NCBI RefSeq assembly: GCF_013409785.1
Contig: NZ_JACCBV010000001.1
Location: 3,348,001-3,412,000, forward strand
Direction: 5' to 3'
Length of the DNA: 64,000 bases
DNA from: Microbacterium immunditiarum
GTDB lineage: Bacteria > Actinomycetota > Actinomycetes > Actinomycetales > Microbacteriaceae
In this document: one piece after another, positions 53,858-64,000 of the stretch
Position numbering within the stretch: position 1 is the stretch's first letter
How the letters are laid out: every line of letters starts with the position of its first letter
Notes under the pieces: generated by a model
The model's database searches: none
Told to the model about the DNA's origin: nothing
What the model saw: only the letters and a program-made list of their open reading frames with translations
Translations under genes and position numbers: made by a program

Positions 53858-55300
53858 ATGCCCGCGTCCTCCCTCGAGCTCGCCACTCTTGGTCACCGCA
53901 TCCGCCATCACCGCGTCGCCAACGACCTGACGCTCGACGAGCTCGGCGCCCGAGTGGGCGTCGCCGGCAGCCAGCTGAGCCTCATCGAGAACGGCAAGCG
54001 CGAGCCGAAGCTCTCGCTGCTGCAGGCGATCGCCGATGTCACCGGGGCGCAGGTCGCCGACCTGCTCTCGCCCGAGCCGCCCAACCGCCGCGCGGCGCTC
54101 GAGCTCGAGCTGCAGCGCGCGCAGGCGAGCCCGGTGTTCCGTCAGCTCGGCATCGCTCCCGTGCGCATCACGAAGAGCCTCAGCGACGAGACGATCGAGT
54201 CGATCCTGGGGCTCCATCGTGAGCTGCAGCGTCGCGAGCGCGAGGCGATCGCGACACCCGAAGAGGCGCGCCGCGCCAACAACGAGCTGCGGCTGCGGAT
54301 GCGCGAGCGAGACAACTACCTGCCCGACATCGAGAAGCTCGCCGAGAAGCAGCTCAAGGCGGCCGGGCATGTGTCCGGCGCGCTCACCCATCGCACGGTG
54401 AGCGTCATGGCCGAGCAGCTCGGGTTCGAGCTCCTCTACGTGAACGACCTGCCCCACTCGGCCCGTTCGGTGACCGACCTCGAGAACGGCCGCATCTACC
54501 TGCCGCCCGCCTCGATCCCCGGCGGACACGGCCTGCGCTCGATGGCGCTCCAGGCGATGGCGCACCGCCTGCTCGGGCACACTCCCCCGACGGATTACGC
54601 CGACTTCCTGCAGCAGCGCCTCGAGATCAACTACTACGCCGCGTGCTGCCTCATGCCCGAGACGAACGCGGTCGCGTTCCTGCAGCAGGCCAAGAAGGAT
54701 CGCAACCTCGCCGTCGAGGACTTCCGCGACGCGTTCGGCGTCACGCACGAGGCTGCCGGCATGCGCATGACGAACCTGCTCACGCAGCACCTCGGGATCC
54801 GGCTGCACTTCCTGCGGGTCGACGGATCGGGCGCGATCACCCGGGTCTTCGAGAACGACGGCCTGCCGCTGCCGAGCGATGTGACGGGGTCGGTCGACGG
54901 GCAGATCGCCTGCCGCAAGTTCGCCGCGCGAGCCGCGTTCGCCGAGCAGAACCGCACGACGGAGTACTACCAGTACACAGACACGCCGAGCGGCACGTAC
55001 TGGTGCTCGACGCAGACCGGAACGACCGCCGACGGCGAGTTCTCGATCACGGTCGGAGTGCCCTTCGACGACGCCAAGTGGTTCCGCGGACGCGAGACGC
55101 CCAAGCGAGCCGTGTCGACGTGCCCCGACGAGTCGTGCTGCCGCCGCCCGCCCGGCGACGTCCGCGCACGATGGGAGGGCAAGGCGTGGCCGAGCGCACG
55201 CGTGCACATGCAGATGTTCTCGCCGCTGCCTCGCGGTGCCTTCCCCGGCGTCGACGACAACGAGGTGTACGCGTTCCTCGACCGGCACGCCGAAGGCTGA
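53858..55300 (+). CDS. RamB-like transcriptional regulator (short-chain fatty acyl regulator family)
   Basis: The 480-residue protein has an N-terminal Xre-type HTH (LGHRIRHHRVANDLTLDELG to about residue 65), a middle IrrE-like domain that lacks a clear HExxH (AHRLLGH remains) and a C-terminal domain with 'ACRKFAARAAFAEQNRTTEY' and a Cys cluster STCPDESCCRRPPG. This is the arrangement of RamB, which controls acetate and carbon-source genes in Corynebacterium. It is divergent from pckG, so control of gluconeogenesis is a reasonable guess. CTTT-N9-AAAG (53839-53855) just before the start is a weak candidate site. Confidence 0.88.
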   Translation: MPASSLELATLGHRIRHHRVANDLTLDELGARVGVAGSQLSLIENGKREPKLSLLQAIADVTGAQVADLLSPEPPNRRAALELELQRAQASPVFRQLGIAPVRITKSLSDETIESILGLHRELQRREREAIATPEEARRANNELRLRMRERDNYLPDIEKLAEKQLKAAGHVSGALTHRTVSVMAEQLGFELLYVNDLPHSARSVTDLENGRIYLPPASIPGGHGLRSMALQAMAHRLLGHTPPTDYADFLQQRLEINYYAACCLMPETNAVAFLQQAKKDRNLAVEDFRDAFGVTHEAAGMRMTNLLTQHLGIRLHFLRVDGSGAITRVFENDGLPLPSDVTGSVDGQIACRKFAARAAFAEQNRTTEYYQYTDTPSGTYWCSTQTGTTADGEFSITVGVPFDDAKWFRGRETPKRAVSTCPDESCCRRPPGDVRARWEGKAWPSARVHMQMFSPLPRGAFPGVDDNEVYAFLDRHAEG

Positions 55301-55321
55301 GACGGATGCCGCGCCCCGGCG

Positions 55322-56401
55322 TCAGCTCGTGATGAACACCTTGTAGCGCTCGAGCGCCGCCGCGATCTCGGCGTCGGGCGCGGCATCCGGCACGAACAGT
55401 TCCGGAATCGGATCGTCGGCATGCCGCGACAGGGCGATCGAGTGCGTCCACACCCCCACGACCTCGCCGTTGGCGACGAGGATCGGGCGCACGATGCCGT
55501 TCATCGCGGGACCGATCGCCTTCAGGAACTCCGGCGCGCACGGCACGGTGCGGTCGACGTACGAGAGGTAGTACTCCTCGAACGGCGGCAGGGCGACGAC
55601 CGACGGCGCCGACGGCACGCGCCGCGGCGCAGGACCGACCGCGACGAACTGCGGCTCGGGCTCGTCGGCGACGACGATGAGCCGGTCGGAAGCGCGCTCG
55701 GCGGCATCGCGGGACACACCCAGCGGCAGGCCGGTCCACCACGCGAAGTCGCGGGCACCGGCCGGCCCGTGCGATGCGATGTAGCGGGAGAAGAACTCGG
55801 CGAGCGGGTCGGCGGGCCACACCTGATCGGGCGCCCACTCCTCGAGCAGCACCCAGTGCTGTTCGCGCGTCGGTCCTCCGGGGCGGACCGCGACCGGCCC
55901 CTGGCACAGGATCGAGCGAATGGAGAGCGCGACGAGCGTGTGGTACCCGCGCTGTCCCTTGGTCGAGACGCCCGCGGCCTCGAACACCTCGAACATCTGC
56001 TTGCGAGTGAGCCGGTTGCCGCCGCCCAGCGCTGCGCGCACGGCCCGCTCGGCCTTCGCGACCTCCTCCTCGTCGAGCCCCTCGTTGCGGTGCACCGCGG
56101 CGGCCTGACGCCGTTGCCGCTCCCCCGTGATGCTCATCACCCACGCCAGCTCGCGCGCGGGGATGATGTGGATCGTGCCGCGCATCGTCCACGAGCGCAC
56201 GATCTCACCGCGGTCGAACGCGGCATCGACGTCGCTCACCGAGGGCGCACCGCGCGTGCGCTGCGCGATCGCCCAGCGCCCGCCCCAGAACTCCTGCGCC
56301 TGCGTCGCGAGCATGTGCTCGGCCGCCGCGGCGACCGTTGGGGCAGGCGAGCTCAGCCGATGCGACCTCAGCCGCTGCTCGCGGACGCGCTGGACGGACA
56401 T
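55322..56401 (-). CDS. Winged-helix DNA-binding domain protein (AlkZ-like)
   Basis: The 359-residue protein belongs to the HTH_42 winged-helix family. Members such as AlkZ of Streptomyces are DNA glycosylases that unhook interstrand cross-links. Landmarks are ATQAQEFWGGRWAIAQRT near residue 30, 'RSWTMRGTIHIIPARELAWV' and a C-terminal PFEEYYLSYVDR. The AlkZ catalytic QxQ pattern may be represented by QAQ in ATQAQEF. Activity is unproven, and many members have no known role. ATG 56401 matches family starts; an in-frame GTG at 56434 is possible. Confidence 0.8.
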   Translation of the reverse strand: MSVQRVREQRLRSHRLSSPAPTVAAAAEHMLATQAQEFWGGRWAIAQRTRGAPSVSDVDAAFDRGEIVRSWTMRGTIHIIPARELAWVMSITGERQRRQAAAVHRNEGLDEEEVAKAERAVRAALGGGNRLTRKQMFEVFEAAGVSTKGQRGYHTLVALSIRSILCQGPVAVRPGGPTREQHWVLLEEWAPDQVWPADPLAEFFSRYIASHGPAGARDFAWWTGLPLGVSRDAAERASDRLIVVADEPEPQFVAVGPAPRRVPSAPSVVALPPFEEYYLSYVDRTVPCAPEFLKAIGPAMNGIVRPILVANGEVVGVWTHSIALSRHADDPIPELFVPDAAPDAEIAAALERYKVFITS

Positions 56402-56564
56402 GGTGCGCGGGCGGCGGGCGATCGGAGCATCCACTCCCCAATCATGGCGGCGCCCGCCGACAGCGCGCGACCCGCCGCTGCGGGAGACGGCCGGCCGCGG
56501 CATCCGCGCCGGCCACCGTCCCACCGGCCGTGCGCGCCGATACGATCGGTCGCGGAGGACACCG

Positions 56565-56933
56565 ATGGTCGTTGCGCTGTGGATCGTCAACGTCGTGCTC
56601 GCCGTCGCCTTCCTCGTGGCGGGCGGCATCAAGCTTCTCCGTCCGCGGGAGGCCCTTCCCACGCTGGGGATGGCCTGGACCGAGGACTTCAGCGATGCAT
56701 CCGTCAAGGCGATCGGCGCAGCCGAGCTCCTCGGCGCGATCGGCCTCATCGTCCCGCTCGCGACCGGGATCGTGCCCGTCCTCGCGATCATCGCCGCCGT
56801 CGCGCTCGCGGCGCTCATGACGGGAGCGATCGTCACGCACATCCGTCGCCGCGAGCAGTTCGTCCCGCCGCTCGTGCTCGGCATCATCGCGATCGGGAGC
56901 GCGATCCTCGGGTTCCTCGTCGTGCTCGGCTGA
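56565..56933 (+). CDS. DoxX family membrane protein
   Basis: The 122-residue protein has four spans (about 4-22, 45-64, 68-88 and 100-120) and the DoxX-like elements 'VLAVAFLVAGGIKLLRPREA' and AIGAAELLGAIGLIVP. DoxX_2 proteins are small membrane proteins linked to redox stress in some bacteria; no function can be assigned here. ATG 56565 follows CGGAGGACACCG. It appears to be a single gene. Confidence 0.85.
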   Translation: MVVALWIVNVVLAVAFLVAGGIKLLRPREALPTLGMAWTEDFSDASVKAIGAAELLGAIGLIVPLATGIVPVLAIIAAVALAALMTGAIVTHIRRREQFVPPLVLGIIAIGSAILGFLVVLG

Positions 56934-56976
56934 CCCGGGATGCTCGGGTCTGTCGATCTCTACTGCACGCACATCT

Positions 56977-56992
56977 AGTGTGACTGCACACT
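56977..56992. promoter_or_regulatory. Candidate operator before the Tat amidohydrolase
   Basis: AGTGTG-ACTG-CACACT is a perfect 6-base-arm palindrome 77 bases before the gene start, in the only AT-richer part of the 136-base gap. ACTGCAC also occurs at 56962-56968. No regulator gene stands beside it. Confidence 0.45.
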
Positions 56993-57069
56993 CCCTGATA
57001 CTGTCTGGCTCATCCCGGCTGGTCTCGGCGAAGCCGCGACGTCGACGAAGACACACCAGAGGAGTGCCG

Positions 57070-58965
<1,896 letters not shown>

Positions 58966-58974
58966 CCCCAGAGG

Positions 58975-59013
58975 ACCGGCGGGGAGGGTGCTCGAGTCAC
59001 CCTCCCCGCCGGT
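58975..59013. terminator. Bidirectional terminator
   Basis: Exact 16-bp arms (58975-58990 and 58998-59013) around CTCGAGT lie between the convergent amidohydrolase and gabD-like genes. Confidence 0.88.
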
Positions 59014-59035
59014 TCGCGTCACGAACGCCGGAACG

Positions 59036-60505
59036 TCAGAACGGGTTCGGCGTGAGCGTGTACTTCGTCTGCAGGTACTCGTGGATGCCCTCGGCGCCGC
59101 CCTCGCGGCCGAGGCCCGACATCTTCCACCCGCCGAAGGGCGCGGCGGCGTTCGAGACGACGCCCATGTTCAGGCCCATCATCCCGGTCTCGAGACGCTC
59201 GATCATCCGCTGGCCGCGCGCGAGGTTCTCGGTGAAGACGTACGACACGAGTCCGTACTCGGTGTCGTTCGCGAGGCGCACCGCCTCGTCCTCGTCGTCG
59301 AACGGGACGATCGCGAGCACCGGCCCGAAGATCTCCTCGCGCAGGATCTCGGAGCCGGGCTTGACGCCCGTCACGACGGTCGGCTCGTAGAAGGTGCCGG
59401 GTCCGTCGATCGGGTTGCCGCCCGTGCGCAGGTCCGCGCCGCGGCCGACCGCGTCCTTCACGAGCTCCGACGCCTTGGCGACGGCGCGGTCGTCGATGAG
59501 GGGGCCGATCTGGACGCCATCCTCGGTGCCGCGGCCGATCTTCATCGCCTTGACGCGCTCGGTGACGCGGCGGGCGAACTCGTCGGCGACCGAGCGGTGC
59601 ACGATGAAGCGGTTCGCGGCTGTGCACGCCTGGCCGATGTTGCGGAACTTCGCCAGCAGCGCGCCGTCGACGGCCTTGTCGAGGTCGGCGTCGTCGAAGA
59701 CGACGAACGGCGCGTTGCCGCCGAGCTCCATCGACGTGCGCAGCACGCCGCCGGCGGCCTGCTCGAGCAGCTGCTGGCCGACGGGAGTCGAGCCCGTGAA
59801 CGAGAGCTTGCGCAGGCGCGGGTCGCGGATGATCTCCTCCGACACCGGGCCGGACGCCTTTGTCGTGACCACGTTGACCACGCCCGCCGGGAGGCCTGCG
59901 TCTTCGAGGAGCTTCGCGAAGTACAGCGTCGTGAGCGGCGTGAGGGCGGCCGGCTTGATGACCACCGTGCACCCCGCCGCGAGCGCAGGCGCGATCTTGC
60001 GCGTCGCCATCGCGAGGGGGAAGTTCCACGGCGTGATGAGGTAGCACGGCCCCACGGGGTGCTGCGACACGATCATGCGCCCGGTGCCCTCGGGGTTCGC
60101 GCCGTAGCGGCCCTGGATGCGCGCGGCCTCCTCGCTGAACCAGCGCACGAACTCGCCGCCGTACACGACCTCGCCACGCGCCTCGGCGAGAGGCTTGCCC
60201 ATCTCGATCGTCATGAGCAGGGCGAACTCCTCCTTGCGCTCCTGCAGAAGGTCGTACGCGCGGCGCAGCAGCTCGGCGCGCTCGCGCGCCGGGGTCGCCG
60301 CCCACGAGGGGAACGCCTCGACTGCTGCGTCGAGTGCGGCCTTGCCGTCGGCGACGGATGCCGAAGCGATCGTCTTGACGACCTCACCGGTAGACGGGTC
60401 CGACACCGCAAGTGTCTTGCCGTCCTCGGCGGGTCGCCACTCCCCTCCGATGAGCAGTCCGTCGGGGACGGATGCCAGCAGCTCGGTTTCGCGCTCGTCG
60501 GTCAC
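59036..60505 (-). CDS. gabD: Succinate-semialdehyde dehydrogenase (GabD-like)
   Basis: The 489-residue enzyme is close to the NAD(P)-dependent succinate-semialdehyde dehydrogenases: 'ITPWNFPLAMATRKIAPALA', FTGSTPVGQQLL, MELGGNAPFVVF, the catalytic Cys in 'FRNIGQACTAANRFIVH' and GGWKMSGLGREGG. It oxidises succinate semialdehyde to succinate; related enzymes accept glutarate semialdehyde. GTG 60505 follows GAGGGAG and matches family starts; ATG 60541 would add 12 residues. It is 124 bases downstream of the hydroxylase stop on the same strand and may or may not share its transcript. Confidence 0.9.
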   Translation of the reverse strand: MTDERETELLASVPDGLLIGGEWRPAEDGKTLAVSDPSTGEVVKTIASASVADGKAALDAAVEAFPSWAATPARERAELLRRAYDLLQERKEEFALLMTIEMGKPLAEARGEVVYGGEFVRWFSEEAARIQGRYGANPEGTGRMIVSQHPVGPCYLITPWNFPLAMATRKIAPALAAGCTVVIKPAALTPLTTLYFAKLLEDAGLPAGVVNVVTTKASGPVSEEIIRDPRLRKLSFTGSTPVGQQLLEQAAGGVLRTSMELGGNAPFVVFDDADLDKAVDGALLAKFRNIGQACTAANRFIVHRSVADEFARRVTERVKAMKIGRGTEDGVQIGPLIDDRAVAKASELVKDAVGRGADLRTGGNPIDGPGTFYEPTVVTGVKPGSEILREEIFGPVLAIVPFDDEDEAVRLANDTEYGLVSYVFTENLARGQRMIERLETGMMGLNMGVVSNAAAPFGGWKMSGLGREGGAEGIHEYLQTKYTLTPNPF

Positions 60506-60629
60506 AGGGGCTCCCTCGTTCGTCGCATGCTCTTCGGCCATTCTGCCCGCGGTCGCACGGCCGAAGCCTTGTACGTCGCGTACTCCTCGCGGGGGTCCAT
60601 CGCCGACGTGTACAAGTCAAGCGCCGCGC

Positions 60630-62564
60630 TCACGCGCGGACCGCTTCGGAGCGCGTCTCGTCGGTCGACGCCCGCGACGCGGCTGCCGGGACGAACACGC
60701 CCGCGAAGAACTCCGCGAGCTCCGACGTCGCGGTCAGCGGCAGCACAGCGGCCACGTACTGATCGGGACGCACGACGACCACGGCGCCGTCGCGCGAGAT
60801 GCCGCGCTCGGCGAAGATGTCGACGTCGGTCCAGGCGCTCGGACCCGAGGCGTACACCTTCTCCCAGTCGGTCAACCCGAACGGGCCGGTCTTGGGCAGG
60901 AACACCTCCGGCACGCGGCCGAGGTCCACATCCTCGAACTTCTGCTGGTAGACGACCTTCACGTCGAACACGGCGTCGACGTCGGCGCCGGCCGGCGTGT
61001 GCTTGCGCACGGGCGACTCCGGCGAGGCGATCCACTCGGCCCAGTCGGCGAGGGCGGATGCCTCACCCGGCGCCGCCGCGTCGGCGAACGCGTACACGCG
61101 CCAGCGTCCGTCCGCCTTCGCGTGGTGCCCGAGGTGGATGGCGTTGCCGTCGCACACGCGCACGACCTCGGCGGACTTGAAGCGCTTGCCGAGCGGGAAG
61201 CCCTCGGCGAGCGCCTGATGCGCCGCATCCGTCACGATCTGGGACGCGCCGTACTGCGTCATGAAGCCGGACGGGAACTCTGCCGTGCCGAGGTAGTAGT
61301 TCGCGAGGTCCTGGGGGTCGGTGATCTCCTCGGGCTTGCGGGCCATGAGCGACGACCACTCGCGGTCGAAGTCGATGAGCTGCTGCGCGACGGGCTGGCG
61401 CTCGGCTGAGTACGTCTCGAGGAGCGACTCGGGGCTGAGCCCGGTGAGCACGTACCCGAGCTTCCAGCCGATGTTGAAGCCGTCCTGCATCGACACGTTC
61501 ATGCCCTGCCCCGCCTTGGCGGAGTGCGTGTGGCACGCGTCTCCGGTGAGGAACACGCGCGGCGAGCGGCCGTCGTCGCCGTCGTCGAAGCGGTCGGTGA
61601 CGCGGTGACCGACCTCGTACACGCTGTGCCACGCGATGCTTCGCACATCGATCGTGTACGGGTGCAGGATCTCGTTCGCGCGGCGGATGATCTCTTCGAT
61701 CGGGGTCTGCCGCACGCGGTGGTTGTCGTCTTCGGGAACCTCGCCGAGGTCGACGTACACACGGCAGAGGTATCCGCCCTCGCGCGGGATGAGGAGGATG
61801 TTGCCCGCCGCCGAGTTGATCGCGCACTTGGTGCGCCAGTCGGGGAAGTCGGTGTTGACCAGGACGTCCATGACGCCCCACGCGTGCGCCGAGACGCGGC
61901 CGACGTGCTTGCGGCCGATCGCGTCGCGGACGCGGCTTCGGGCGCCGTCACATCCGACGACGTACTTCGCACGGATCGTGCGCTCCTCGCCCTCGCGTGC
62001 GCCGGCGACGTGGCGCACGCGCACCTCGACGGGGTACTCGCCCTCGCCGTGCACCGTGAGTCCGACGAACTCGACGCCGTAGTCGGGGGTGATCCGGCCG
62101 GGACCGAACGCGGCGGCCTCGGCGAAGTAGTCGAGCACGCGCGCCTGGTTCACGATGAGGTGGGGGAACTCGCTGATCTTGAGCCCGTAGTCCTCGGTGC
62201 GCGTCGTGCGGATGATGTCACGCGGATTCTCGGGGTCGGGCCCCCAGAAGTTCATGAAGGCGATGTTGTACGCCTCGGCGATGATCCGCTCGGCGAAGCC
62301 GAACGCCTGGAACGTCTCGACGCTGCGCGGCTGGATGCCGTCGGCCTGCCCCAGCACGAGCCGCCCGTCGCGCCGCTCGATGACGCGTGTGGTGATCTGC
62401 GGGAACTGCGACATCTGCGCCGCCAGCAGCATGCCGGCGGGGCCGGATCCGACGATCAGCACATCCGTCTCATCGGGCAGCTCTGCCGGACGGTCGATGC
62501 CCGTCCCGGTTGCGGGCTGCACGCGCGGCTCTCCCGAGACGTATCCGTGGTGGTGGAACTGCAT
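60630..62564 (-). CDS. FAD-dependent aromatic hydroxylase (3-hydroxybenzoate 4-monooxygenase/phenol 2-monooxygenase family)
   Basis: The 644-residue protein has three parts: an FAD fold with DVLIVGSGPAGMLLAAQMSQ (about residues 34-53), the second FAD motif 'PRVFLTGDACHTHSAKAGQG', and a C-terminal thioredoxin-like dimer domain. The length fits MobA-type 3-hydroxybenzoate 4-monooxygenase (about 640). It adds one oxygen next to a phenolic hydroxyl using NADPH and O2; the product from 3-hydroxybenzoate is protocatechuate. Substrate is inferred from family only. It is divergent from an IclR gene, with two palindromes in between that look like the IclR operators. Confidence 0.87.
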   Translation of the reverse strand: MQFHHHGYVSGEPRVQPATGTGIDRPAELPDETDVLIVGSGPAGMLLAAQMSQFPQITTRVIERRDGRLVLGQADGIQPRSVETFQAFGFAERIIAEAYNIAFMNFWGPDPENPRDIIRTTRTEDYGLKISEFPHLIVNQARVLDYFAEAAAFGPGRITPDYGVEFVGLTVHGEGEYPVEVRVRHVAGAREGEERTIRAKYVVGCDGARSRVRDAIGRKHVGRVSAHAWGVMDVLVNTDFPDWRTKCAINSAAGNILLIPREGGYLCRVYVDLGEVPEDDNHRVRQTPIEEIIRRANEILHPYTIDVRSIAWHSVYEVGHRVTDRFDDGDDGRSPRVFLTGDACHTHSAKAGQGMNVSMQDGFNIGWKLGYVLTGLSPESLLETYSAERQPVAQQLIDFDREWSSLMARKPEEITDPQDLANYYLGTAEFPSGFMTQYGASQIVTDAAHQALAEGFPLGKRFKSAEVVRVCDGNAIHLGHHAKADGRWRVYAFADAAAPGEASALADWAEWIASPESPVRKHTPAGADVDAVFDVKVVYQQKFEDVDLGRVPEVFLPKTGPFGLTDWEKVYASGPSAWTDVDIFAERGISRDGAVVVVRPDQYVAAVLPLTATSELAEFFAGVFVPAAASRASTDETRSEAVRA

Positions 62565-62607
62565 CGGATTCTCCTCAGCGTCGAGGTCTTGTGAACGGCG
62601 GCAACGT

Positions 62608-62642
62608 GTTCTATATTCGAACGCGAAGTTCTACTATTGAAC
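62608..62642. promoter_or_regulatory. Tandem GTTC-N7-GAAC operators in the hydroxylase/iclR divergent region
   Basis: GTTCTATATTCGAAC (62608-62622) and GTTCTACTATTGAAC (62628-62642) share GTTCTA and GAAC ends with identical spacing and lie 20 bp apart, two helical turns. They occupy the only AT-rich part of the 232-base region between the hydroxylase and iclR; I see nothing else in the remaining bases. Confidence 0.7.
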
Positions 62643-62796
62643 AGATCGTATACGAAGCGGATGCCCCCGCGCAACGCCCTCGGCGCGCACGCGCGCCGGG
62701 CACACCCCGTCGGGATCGCTCGAACGACGGGCTGGCTGGCGGGGCGGTCGTGATTCGGGCGATCTCGACGGGTCCGGCGCGAACGGGGAGCGGCAC

Positions 62797-63507
62797 ATGG
62801 GCGGATCGAACGGACAGGTGTCGGCGTCGCAGACGCTGAGCCGCGGCATCCGGATCCTCGAGATCCTCGCCGACGCCCGCGGCCCGCTCTCGATCGACGA
62901 CCTCGCCGCGCGGCTCGGCGTGCACCGCTCGATCGCCTATCGGCTCGTGCGCACGCTCGAGGACCACGGCGTCGTCGCGCGCGACGCGTCCGGGCGGGTG
63001 CAGCTCGGCGCACGCATGGCGGCGCTCGCGGCGGGCGTGGCCCACGATCTGCAGGCCGAGGCTCTCCCCGAGCTCACGGCCGTGGCGAACGAGCTCGGCA
63101 TGACGTGCTTCCTCGCGGTGCTCGACCGCGACGAGTGCATCACGCTCGCGAGCGTCGAGCCGCGGCACGCGGTCGCGTCGGTCGCGCAGCGTCCCGGCGC
63201 GCGACATTCGATCCTCGTGGGTGCGCCGAGCAAGGCGATCCTGTCGACGCTGCCCGAGTCGGAGTGGCCCGTCGAGGTGCCGCCCGGCCTGCGGGCCGAG
63301 ATCGCGCAGGCGGCCGAACGCGGCTACGCGACGAGCCACGACGAGGTCATCCCGACCGTGCAGGCGGTGTCGGTGCCGCTGCGGCTGCGCTCGCACCGCC
63401 CTGCGGCGATCGCCGTCGTGCATGTGGCGGGACCCACAGACCCCGCGTCGATCGCCCAGCGCCTGTCGCGGTCGGCCGCCGCGATCCGGGAGGCGCTGGG
63501 CGGCTGA
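62797..63507 (+). CDS. IclR family transcriptional regulator
   Basis: The 236-residue protein has an IclR winged helix ('GPLSIDDLAARLGVHRSIAY', about residues 29-48) and a shorter ligand domain ('CFLAVLDRDECITLASVEPR'). It is divergent from a MobA-like hydroxylase and separated from it by tandem palindromes, the usual set-up for an aromatic-acid-responsive IclR protein such as PobR. ATG 62797 is the only sensible start. Confidence 0.92.
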   Translation: MGGSNGQVSASQTLSRGIRILEILADARGPLSIDDLAARLGVHRSIAYRLVRTLEDHGVVARDASGRVQLGARMAALAAGVAHDLQAEALPELTAVANELGMTCFLAVLDRDECITLASVEPRHAVASVAQRPGARHSILVGAPSKAILSTLPESEWPVEVPPGLRAEIAQAAERGYATSHDEVIPTVQAVSVPLRLRSHRPAAIAVVHVAGPTDPASIAQRLSRSAAAIREALGG

Positions 63508-63826
63508 TCCGGGCGGCGGGCGCCCGATCCGGGCGGCGGGCGCCCGATCCGGGCGCGGGGCGGCGGATGCCCGGCGTGCAGAACTCCGGACATCTGGGCG
63601 CCCCGCCCGCGCACGCCCGCGGATTCGCGCGGCGCCCTCACCGGGGACCCTCGATTTCTGTGGAGTTCTGCACGCGCGAACCGCGCTCCGGCGCCGTCCT
63701 ATACTCGTACCCGTCCGGCGAGGCGCAGCCGCCCGCCGGTGCTCGAAAAATGGGCACGCAGCCGCCCTGCGGGGTGCGCGAGACACATACGGCCTCACAT
63801 CCGTCCTTGTCTCGAGGAGTCTCCGC
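63508..63826. repeat. Repeat-rich intergenic region (tandem 20-mer and long inverted repeat)
   Basis: These 319 bases carry no gene. GATCCGGGCGGCGGGCGCCC is repeated head to tail at 63506-63525 and 63526-63545, with a partial third copy from 63546; the first copy includes the last two bases of iclR. Exact 14-bp inverted arms (GCGTGCAGAACTCC at 63574-63587 and its complement at 63662-63675) enclose 74 bases. The rest should hold the promoter of the ThDP-enzyme gene, but I cannot define it. Confidence 0.65.
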
Positions 63827-64000
63827 ATGCCCACTGTCTCCGCCCACGTCGCTCACACGCTCGCCCGCCACGTCTCCGAGGTCTTCGGGGTCATGGGCAA
63901 CGGCAACGCGTACTTCCTCGACGCGCTCGAGCGCTCGACCGACGTGTCCTTCACGGCTGTTCGCCACGAGGCGGGCGGCGTCGTCGCGGCCGACGCGTTC
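63827..64000 (+). CDS. Thiamine diphosphate-dependent enzyme, N-terminal part (partial)
   Basis: The first 58 codons are visible before the window ends. MPTVSAHVAHTLARHVSEVF, then 'GVMGNGNAYFLDALERS' and 'AVRHEAGGVVAADAF', match the start of the ThDP-binding N-terminal domain of acetolactate-synthase-like enzymes, with the activating Glu in RHEAGG. Synthase, oxidase and decarboxylase members (for example benzoylformate decarboxylase) cannot be separated from this fragment. Confidence 0.8.
   Translation, partial: MPTVSAHVAHTLARHVSEVFGVMGNGNAYFLDALERSTDVSFTAVRHEAGGVVAADAF

Overview
The window is GC-rich DNA from an actinobacterium. Very frequent GATGCC/GGCATC strings, GTG/TTG starts, ATGA-type gene overlaps and palindromic terminators built on 'cggatgcc...ggcatccg' suggest the Microbacteriaceae, probably Microbacterium or a close relative. 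This placement is an inference from style and gene content; no rRNA or tRNA is present. I see no integrase, insertion sequence or CRISPR array.

Layout. 1-9.3 kb is housekeeping: the 3' end of trpS, a GNAT acetyltransferase, an Fpg/Nei glycosylase, glpK and glpD, and an FMN-riboswitch-led riboflavin operon ribD-ribE-ribBA-ribH. 9.4-13.3 kb holds a three-gene ABC-2 exporter and a MetE-like methyltransferase. 13.4-49.4 kb is a catabolic island for plant aromatics. It contains a meta-cleavage block (VOC extradiol dioxygenase, GalD, GalC/LigK-type aldolase, GalB-type hydratase), three LigM-like tetrahydrofolate-dependent O-demethylases, a frameshifted tannase with its LysR regulator, and a second, unrelated secreted tannase-like esterase. 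It also contains a hydroxycinnamate-type CoA beta-oxidation operon (MaoC, SDR, CoA ligase, amidohydrolase, acyl-CoA dehydrogenase) next to a MarR regulator, an aldehyde dehydrogenase and an NDMA-type alcohol dehydrogenase, an OYE/SnoaL pair, a polar-amino-acid-type ABC importer, a Liv-type ABC importer, and a GntR/aldehyde dehydrogenase pair. 49.4-59 kb returns to general functions: a small HTH regulator plus ABC exporter, pckG, a RamB-like regulator, a winged-helix protein, a DoxX protein and a Tat-exported amidohydrolase. 59-64 kb has a GabD-like dehydrogenase, a MobA-like aromatic hydroxylase with a divergent IclR regulator, and the start of a ThDP enzyme.

How the genes could work together (inference): exported tannases release gallate from galloyl esters. 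CoA-dependent side-chain shortening turns hydroxycinnamates into benzoates. LigM-like enzymes pass methyl groups from methoxybenzoates to tetrahydrofolate, and the nearby MetE-like enzyme could use methyl-folate. Gallate is then cleaved, most simply by the VOC dioxygenase, to 4-oxalomesaconate, which the GalD/GalB/GalC set converts to pyruvate and oxaloacetate. A gallate ring-cleavage enzyme of the VOC type, in place of the LigB-type enzymes known for gallate, would be the main novelty.

Two operator families can be read directly. ATAACCAGTGGTTAT-type LysR boxes lie at the tannase and the lysR/LigM-2 promoters. A TTATCAGG-N3-CCTGATAA palindrome occurs at four promoters between 25.0 and 33.3 kb.
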